Below the pieces are notes generated by a model, which was given only the letters and a program-made list of their open reading frames with translations, did not search any database and was not told where the DNA came from. From positions 1-9,559 of the forward strand of contig DASYZQ010000002.1 of NCBI GenBank assembly GCA_035946175.1: a stretch of 9,559 nucleotides of DNA, read 5' to 3'. Positions 6,006 to 9,559 of this stretch are shown piece after piece. The position numbers were made by a program, and so were the translations under genes. How positions within the stretch are numbered: position 1 is the first letter of the stretch; each line of letters begins with the position of its first letter. The DNA comes from DASYZQ01 sp035946175 (GTDB taxonomy: Bacteria; Patescibacteriota; Saccharimonadia; Saccharimonadales; UBA4665).

Positions 6006-7142
6006 TTAGTAGATATAGTGATAGCTGGCGGCTTGAGCAGGTGAGAATGTCCGGGCATCCTCGACACCCCAATAGAGATGATTCATTTCAGAGATAGTTG
6101 TTGTGCCATCAGCGGCCACCGACTCTACGTAGGCCACGTGGTCATCCGGAAACCATATAACCGCTCCGGGCTGGGGGGTAGTGCCCTCCGGAATACCCAT
6201 AGCAGCGGCACTATACAGCCAGGAGTAAGCTTCCCCGAGATTACTCGGTACCGGATCACCGCTGGTAGCCCGTTTCATTGCTGCCCACCAGGTGCAGAAA
6301 CCGCAATCGTAGCCATAGTTACTGTAAACCTTTCCTCCATATTCACATTGTCCAAAACCGGCATATGAGGCGCTCAGTGCACCACTGCCGAGTAGCGTAC
6401 CGAAACTCCCGTATGTCTTCGTTGATTGGGCCGCCGGCTGCAGGCCGTTCGGGATAACGATTTGCTCTCCGGTCTGCAGGCCGGATATCTCGGCATCATT
6501 GAAGGCAACGATCTGAGCCTGATCAGCACTGTACTTCTGCGCCAGGCTCTGGGGTGTATCACCAGATTTGACCGTATAGACAATACCATTGACCGGCGGA
6601 ATAAATAATTTCGTGCCAGCGGCTACGGTGTTGCCACTCAAACCATTCGACCAGATGATGCTATTTGAAGTCACATTGAATTGTGAGGCAATGTTGGCGA
6701 TCGTATCACCAGATTTGACCGTATAACTTTGAATATCGAAGCGACTTTTAAAATTCGTAGCGACTTCTTGTGGCTCTGCTACCACGGTGCTTGTCACCGG
6801 TGCTGCTGCCAGCGCTGCATGTACGCTATCTGCCTGGTTGGTAACGGCTGTGGTTTCCGGTAGCCGAGTGGTTTCGGCAATATTGACGGCGATATCTGCG
6901 GCAGACAACTGATCAAGCGGATTCGTGACTGCTGATGGCGAGGCAGGAAGGGCCACATTGTCCATAGCCTGTGAGTTGCTACCGGATACGTATACAAAAA
7001 CCCCCACGAGCAGTAGTACGTTCCCAAAAAGTAGACTCAATCGAATAAAGCGGCGGCTACGCATGAGCCGTGTCGCCCGCTGCTGCCAGCGCTGCATTTG
7101 CCGCCGGACGTTGAGTGCTATATCGGCGTGCTGCTCGAGCAC
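6006..7142 (-). CDS. Membrane-anchored LysM-CHAP peptidoglycan hydrolase
   Basis: A 378-residue cell-wall enzyme, counted from the GTG at 7142. Layout: a basic cytoplasmic tail (1-32), one hydrophobic anchor (33-53, LSLLFGNVLLLVGVFVYV), an Ala/Thr/Val-rich extracellular linker (about 56-136), LysM 1 (about 138-182), LysM 2 (about 188-231), and a C-terminal CHAP domain (about 270-378). The CHAP Cys is Cys283 in CGFCTWW, the His is His335 in DDHVAYVE, and ISEMN (350-354) supplies the third polar residue. LysM binds the glycan; CHAP enzymes cut peptide or amide bonds in peptidoglycan, here probably for growth and division remodelling outside the membrane. A host-directed role in an epibiont is possible but only inferred. 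No SD precedes the GTG. An AGGAG at 7174-7170 is spaced 6 nt from an in-frame ATT (7163-7161), which would add seven residues. It ends in TAA, 47 bp before obg. Confidence 0.9.
   Translation of the reverse strand: MLEQHADIALNVRRQMQRWQQRATRLMRSRRFIRLSLLFGNVLLLVGVFVYVSGSNSQAMDNVALPASPSAVTNPLDQLSAADIAVNIAETTRLPETTAVTNQADSVHAALAAAPVTSTVVAEPQEVATNFKSRFDIQSYTVKSGDTIANIASQFNVTSNSIIWSNGLSGNTVAAGTKLFIPPVNGIVYTVKSGDTPQSLAQKYSADQAQIVAFNDAEISGLQTGEQIVIPNGLQPAAQSTKTYGSFGTLLGSGALSASYAGFGQCEYGGKVYSNYGYDCGFCTWWAAMKRATSGDPVPSNLGEAYSWLYSAAAMGIPEGTTPQPGAVIWFPDDHVAYVESVAADGTTTISEMNHLYWGVEDARTFSPAQAASYHYIY
6556..6725 (-). repeat. Two exact 23-bp copies inside the LysM repeats
   Basis: Positions 6556-6578 and 6703-6725 are identical over 23 bases and 147 bp (49 codons) apart, exactly one LysM unit. 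They encode the YTVKSGDT core in both LysM copies. Identity at synonymous positions suggests a fairly recent tandem duplication or gene conversion of this core, although the rest of the two units has diverged. Confidence 0.7.
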
Positions 7143-7169
7143 CTGAGAGGTTGTATGGCTAATGGCATA

Positions 7170-7174
7170 CTCCT
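7170..7174 (-). promoter_or_regulatory. Shine-Dalgarno upstream of the LysM-CHAP gene
   Basis: AGGAG on the minus strand. It is 1 nt from an ATG (7168-7166) that opens only a 15-residue out-of-frame peptide, 6 nt from an in-frame ATT (7163-7161) and 27 nt from the in-frame GTG (7142-7140). Only the ATT has normal spacing. An in-frame TAG at 7175-7173 blocks any earlier start. Confidence 0.5.
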
Positions 7175-7282
7175 ATCACTGCTAGATTTCGCATATCTTA
7201 CGAGTTATCTCTCTATATGGTACGACTTAAGAAGCAACTCAGGATAGATCAAGTTTGTGCTTATTACATCGTAACAACAGTT

Positions 7283-7291
7283 AGTATAGCA
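7283..7291 (-). promoter_or_regulatory. Extended -10 promoter for the LysM-CHAP gene
   Basis: Minus strand TGC-TATACT (7291-7283): TATACT matches five of six -10 bases and carries the TGn extension. The best -35 at 17 bp is TTCGAA, weak as expected for extended -10 promoters. Transcription would start near 7276 and give a leader of about 110 nt in the 196-bp gap after the helicase gene. It may also drive obg and sbcB, since no better promoter is seen before them. Confidence 0.4.
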
Positions 7292-7338
7292 GATGGCGCA
7301 GTGGTTTCGAAAGTCGTAACTGGACTGTAAGTGGGGTT

Positions 7339-8817
7339 CTAGTTGTATTCTTTAGGTATATAGAATTTGCCCTTGCGGGTTACGGGGTCCGTAACACGCA
7401 GCAACGGGACACCGCTTCTTCGTAAACCGCTGATAAATGCCGCTCTTGATCCTTTCCAGTCGCCATATGCCTCGGTGTCCTCAATAGCTATGTGACCAGC
7501 CGGAGGTGCTTCAATTGGAACTGTACTAGCTGGCGCAGGTTTGGACCGCACAGATATTGGCGCAGGTTTGGGCTGTTCTTTAGATTGGGCCTCTGCTTCT
7601 ATAAGGTCGGCCAATGCCCCATAATCACCTTGTTCCAGGTCGGGATGACCTTCATAACCAACGTCGATAAGCCAGCGTTCCATGACAGCCGGTGGCACCC
7701 CATAATATGCACAGGCGACATCAAAACTTATTATCTTTTCATCAGGATTACCATACGTAACATCGGACCCATGTTCTACGATCACCCTATCGACTTCTCC
7801 CGTGACGACCGTGGCTGCCACCGATTGGAGCTCGATAGCCTGTGCCAGGGGGTAGTTGTATTGTGGCTGATAGGGTCCGATCTGTGTTATCCGAACCTGG
7901 CCAGGTTTCATCTCTAATACATCACGTAGTCGGTATGTTTTGCTCCCAGGGATTACGTAGTTGATGGCCATGGCAGGAATGGGCCGCTGCGTCAGTGGAT
8001 CAAATTGCAATCGCAATACACGGCCGAGTGCTTGTGTCATGTCTACCCGAGAAGTTGACCTGAGGCGAAGATTCAAGAATAGCTTAGCGACAGGCAAGTC
8101 GACCCCCATACCAATAAGATCAACATATGTGAATACATCAACCTTGCCGCTACGAAATCCCCCAAGTAGTAGGTCTACTTCCGTAGCACTCTGTTTACTG
8201 CCCCCGACCGCGACGGCACGGATGGGTCGGAGGCCTGATCGGTCAGATGTACGGGTAAGTTTATTCCTCAGAAGTTCAGCTGCGAATTTGGCAAAGGCGA
8301 TGTCGCCACCCGACGGGCAGCGAATCAGCACTCCCTGCTGCCTTTCAATTGTTTCACGAATCTCTGGTAGCGAATCTTCCAACATGGCTTCGAGGCCTGC
8401 GAGAGTAATAGCAGTTGCTCGCTCCTTGAGGTCTGAAGACAGCCGGTCCTCGTCTATCTCCACAGTCAACTCACGGTCCTCCACTGTTAGGGGAGCAAGC
8501 TGGCCTGACTCAATAGCCTTTGTTACAGGTAGGCCGTAAATTTTATGGGTAAGCAGACTGCTGGTTGTTTTGAGATGGTGATAATCAGGAGTAGCCGTAA
8601 ACCCCAAAACCACTTTCGGCGATGCGGCCATGTACTTACGGAGGTTAGCATAAATGTTTGGTCCCAGGCCAGTATGAGTCTCATCAATTACGACTCCATC
8701 GCAATCAGGCATCATACCAGCCTCAACGAGCTGATTAAAGGACGCGTTAGTTGTGGCTTTAATACGTTTAGACAGATCTTTCTCTCCTTGATAGTAAACA
8801 CCAAGCTCTGACAACAA
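7339..8817 (-). CDS. C-terminal fragment of the SF2 helicase (motifs II-VI plus HTH-like tail)
   Basis: Counted from the first possible start, a TTG at 8817 with no convincing SD, this is 492 residues. Visible are a motif Ib-like TTNASFNQL (22-30), motif II VVIDETHTG (42-50; DETH in place of DEAH), motif III GFTATP (72-77), a RecA-like second domain with motif IV region GVLIRCPSG (162-170), motif V region DVFTYVDLIGMGVDLP (227-242) and motif VI QALGRVLRL (262-270). Then follow a beta-rich region, a helix-turn-helix-like stretch (about 362-388), a Pro/Ala linker (about 410-442) and a final small domain (448-492) ending KGKFYIPKEYN. The core resembles the helicase/Res-type SF2 proteins. Without motifs I and Ia this piece should be inactive alone. 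Partner genes for a restriction or defence system are not visible beside it, so the cellular role is unknown. Confidence 0.65.
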   Translation of the reverse strand: MLSELGVYYQGEKDLSKRIKATTNASFNQLVEAGMMPDCDGVVIDETHTGLGPNIYANLRKYMAASPKVVLGFTATPDYHHLKTTSSLLTHKIYGLPVTKAIESGQLAPLTVEDRELTVEIDEDRLSSDLKERATAITLAGLEAMLEDSLPEIRETIERQQGVLIRCPSGGDIAFAKFAAELLRNKLTRTSDRSGLRPIRAVAVGGSKQSATEVDLLLGGFRSGKVDVFTYVDLIGMGVDLPVAKLFLNLRLRSTSRVDMTQALGRVLRLQFDPLTQRPIPAMAINYVIPGSKTYRLRDVLEMKPGQVRITQIGPYQPQYNYPLAQAIELQSVAATVVTGEVDRVIVEHGSDVTYGNPDEKIISFDVACAYYGVPPAVMERWLIDVGYEGHPDLEQGDYGALADLIEAEAQSKEQPKPAPISVRSKPAPASTVPIEAPPAGHIAIEDTEAYGDWKGSRAAFISGLRRSGVPLLRVTDPVTRKGKFYIPKEYN

Positions 8818-8946
8818 ATCAGGCGCCCACCGTGCAAATCCTGTACGGTCATTGCGAGGTACTGATATATCTCCGACCGTCTGGCGTAGAATGGGGATCG
8901 TTGGAGTGATTACTAGTATTGTAATTGGATCGTTTGGATCTTGTTT

Positions 8947-8949
8947 TTA
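8947..8949 (-). other. In-frame TAA nonsense codon within the helicase gene
   Basis: The codon order on the minus strand is CGC-TAA-AAA-CAA-GAT. Both flanks are in the same frame and both are helicase-like, so an odd-length indel is not the cause. One base change would restore a sense codon, for example GAA, AAA, CAA or TCA. Confidence 0.85.
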
Positions 8950-9559
8950 GCGCAATGCCTCAATGAGCTTTATAAATTCGGCTGTTTTGCCGACACCGGT
9001 GGGAGCGTCTAGATAGCCTGATTTGCCGCCGTTGGGATCTCTGGCAGCGTCGTTCAGAAAGAGCCCTGTTGCCCGGCTCATGTCTCGTTGTACTGGTCGC
9101 ATACTTTTCATTGTTGGGCCGGTAATAAAATCGTGCACACCTTCTAGCATTTGGGCTCGCACTCTTTCAGGACGTAGCTGTGCTCGTAGATCTTTCAGAT
9201 CAGCAGGCGAAGGTTGCCAGTTATCTATCTGACTCTGAGTCGGCTCCAAGCCCATACTACTTGCTACTCGCACGTATGCCGCTCGGCGTGCTTTGATTGC
9301 TTCCTGCGTTGCCGCAATAATAGCTTGCCCCTCATTACAGTCGTTAATTTTTTCAATCGGGTAGCCCAAGGCTCTACCTATATATTCTCCCCATCTTCCC
9401 CAAAACTCCCCTTCCATACCTCCATCATGTCCATCCCCTCCTCTGCCTCTACCTCCATCCCCTCCAGGCGGCTGTCTATCACTCCCTCCTCTGCCTGTAG
9501 CAGTATCTGGAGATGGTGCTTCTGGGAGGGTATGACTTAGGCTATCTCTAGGCCTTAGG
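8947..9559 (-). CDS. N-terminal fragment of the SF2 helicase, partial at the window edge
   Basis: Open to the right edge without a stop; the ATG at 9417 is probably internal, since GGAGGT directly abuts it and the frame upstream is also open. The visible part starts with a Pro/Gly/Arg/Asp-rich, probably disordered stretch (9558-9418), followed by a helical region (EFWGRWGEYIGRALGYP, then a charged stretch around LKDLRAQLRPERVRAQ). Next comes MRPVQRDMSRA, resembling the Gln-containing region just before motif I, and the Walker A LDAPTGVGKTAEFIK. It stops 11 residues after the Walker Thr. As a stand-alone product it would keep the Walker A but no Walker B, so it should not hydrolyse ATP. Confidence 0.6.
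   Translation of the reverse strand, partial: LRPRDSLSHTLPEAPSPDTATGRGGSDRQPPGGDGGRGRGGDGHDGGMEGEFWGRWGEYIGRALGYPIEKINDCNEGQAIIAATQEAIKARRAAYVRVASSMGLEPTQSQIDNWQPSPADLKDLRAQLRPERVRAQMLEGVHDFITGPTMKSMRPVQRDMSRATGLFLNDAARDPNGGKSGYLDAPTGVGKTAEFIKLIEALR
9430..9497 (-). repeat. Low-complexity G-rich coding repeat (Gly/Arg/Asp-rich linker)
   Basis: The plus-strand 11-mer CCATCCCCTCC occurs at 9431-9441 and 9455-9465 (24-bp step), and a related CCCTCCTCTGCCT occurs near 9436-9448 and 9484-9496. On the minus strand this encodes GGDGGRGRGGDGHDGG and a preceding GRGGSD stretch. It looks like a slippage-prone, disordered linker in the helicase N-terminal region. Confidence 0.55.

Larger units (their letters stand above)
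7339..9559 (-). pseudogene. SF2 DEAD/DEAH-type helicase gene interrupted by an in-frame TAA; 5' end outside window
   Basis: One reading frame runs from the right edge to a TAG at 7341-7339, broken only by a TAA at 8949-8947. Upstream of the stop the protein ends with motif I, APTGVGKT (9006-8983), and IEALR; directly downstream it resumes with KQDPNDPITILVITPTIPIL, a textbook motif Ia. No start codon (ATG, GTG, TTG) occurs between the stop and 8817, so the second half cannot be made complete on its own. The two halves together give a normal helicase core: motifs I, Ia, II (DETH), III (TATP), V and VI. The simplest reading is a single nonsense substitution in one gene, either a real recent pseudogenisation or a base error in the assembly. 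Stop readthrough cannot be excluded. About 739 codons are visible; the N-terminus is missing. Confidence 0.75.

Noticed and set aside
5927..7337. Shared 14-mer actgtaagtggggt in the obg start region (5927-5940) and after the helicase stop (7324-7337)
   Set aside because: One copy encodes conserved Obg residues, and a 14-base match within a window this size is not rare. No extended similarity on either side.
7961..8539. 192-codon plus-strand ORF inside the helicase
   Set aside because: Composed mostly of Ser and Arg, antisense to clear helicase motifs III to VI, and without family motifs. A shadow.
9214..9540. 108-codon plus-strand ORF near the right edge
   Set aside because: Ser/Pro-rich because it is the complement of the Gly-rich helicase linker; the minus frame continues into helicase motifs and is the coding one.

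Overview
The window reads as a stretch of bacterial chromosome at roughly even base composition. All large genes lie on the minus strand, so the natural reading direction is from position 9559 down to 1. The protein set points to the Patescibacteria (CPR), most likely Candidatus Saccharibacteria (TM7). This rests on a truncated gene at the left edge with an N-terminal motif (PGSD..WG.ILNDFL.V.HN.DGTL) that I associate with Saccharibacteria surface and tail-like proteins, on the divergent sequence style of the housekeeping proteins, and on short, tightly packed genes. It is an inference from sequence style, not a proof. TAA, TAG and TGA all end genes here, so the standard code applies and the UGA-recoded CPR lineages (Gracilibacteria, SR1) are unlikely.

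Layout, following the minus strand. (a) 9559 to 7339: a superfamily 2 DEAD/DEAH helicase gene that enters from outside the window and is interrupted by an in-frame TAA at 8947-8949, between motif I and motif Ia. The same frame continues on both sides, so this is one gene broken by a single nonsense codon or by a sequencing error. (b) 7142 to 6006: a membrane-anchored cell-wall hydrolase with two LysM repeats and a CHAP domain. Its start is uncertain: the only good Shine-Dalgarno is spaced for an ATT codon upstream of the GTG. (c) 5958 to 1856: obg, sbcB (exonuclease I) and folC, tightly spaced and probably at least partly co-transcribed. (d) 1654 to 1869 on the plus strand: a 71-residue two-helix membrane protein with its own promoter and strong ribosome binding site, overlapping the end of folC tail to tail. 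(e) 1483 to 467: a YvcK/CofD-family gene with its own extended -10 promoter. (f) 466 to 155: a gene-free stretch with small hairpins. (g) 154 to 1: the first 51 codons of the surface or tail-like protein.

The intact genes are mostly core functions: cell-wall turnover (LysM-CHAP hydrolase, YvcK), ribosome assembly and stress GTPase (Obg), single-strand DNA degradation (ExoI) and folate polyglutamylation (FolC). No CRISPR array, tRNA, rRNA, insertion sequence or clear defence island was seen. The points most worth a second look are the nonsense-interrupted helicase with its unusual C-terminus, the hidden small membrane protein gene with a complete promoter-to-start signal set, the possible AUU start of the hydrolase, and the non-canonical G4 motif (TKIE) in Obg.
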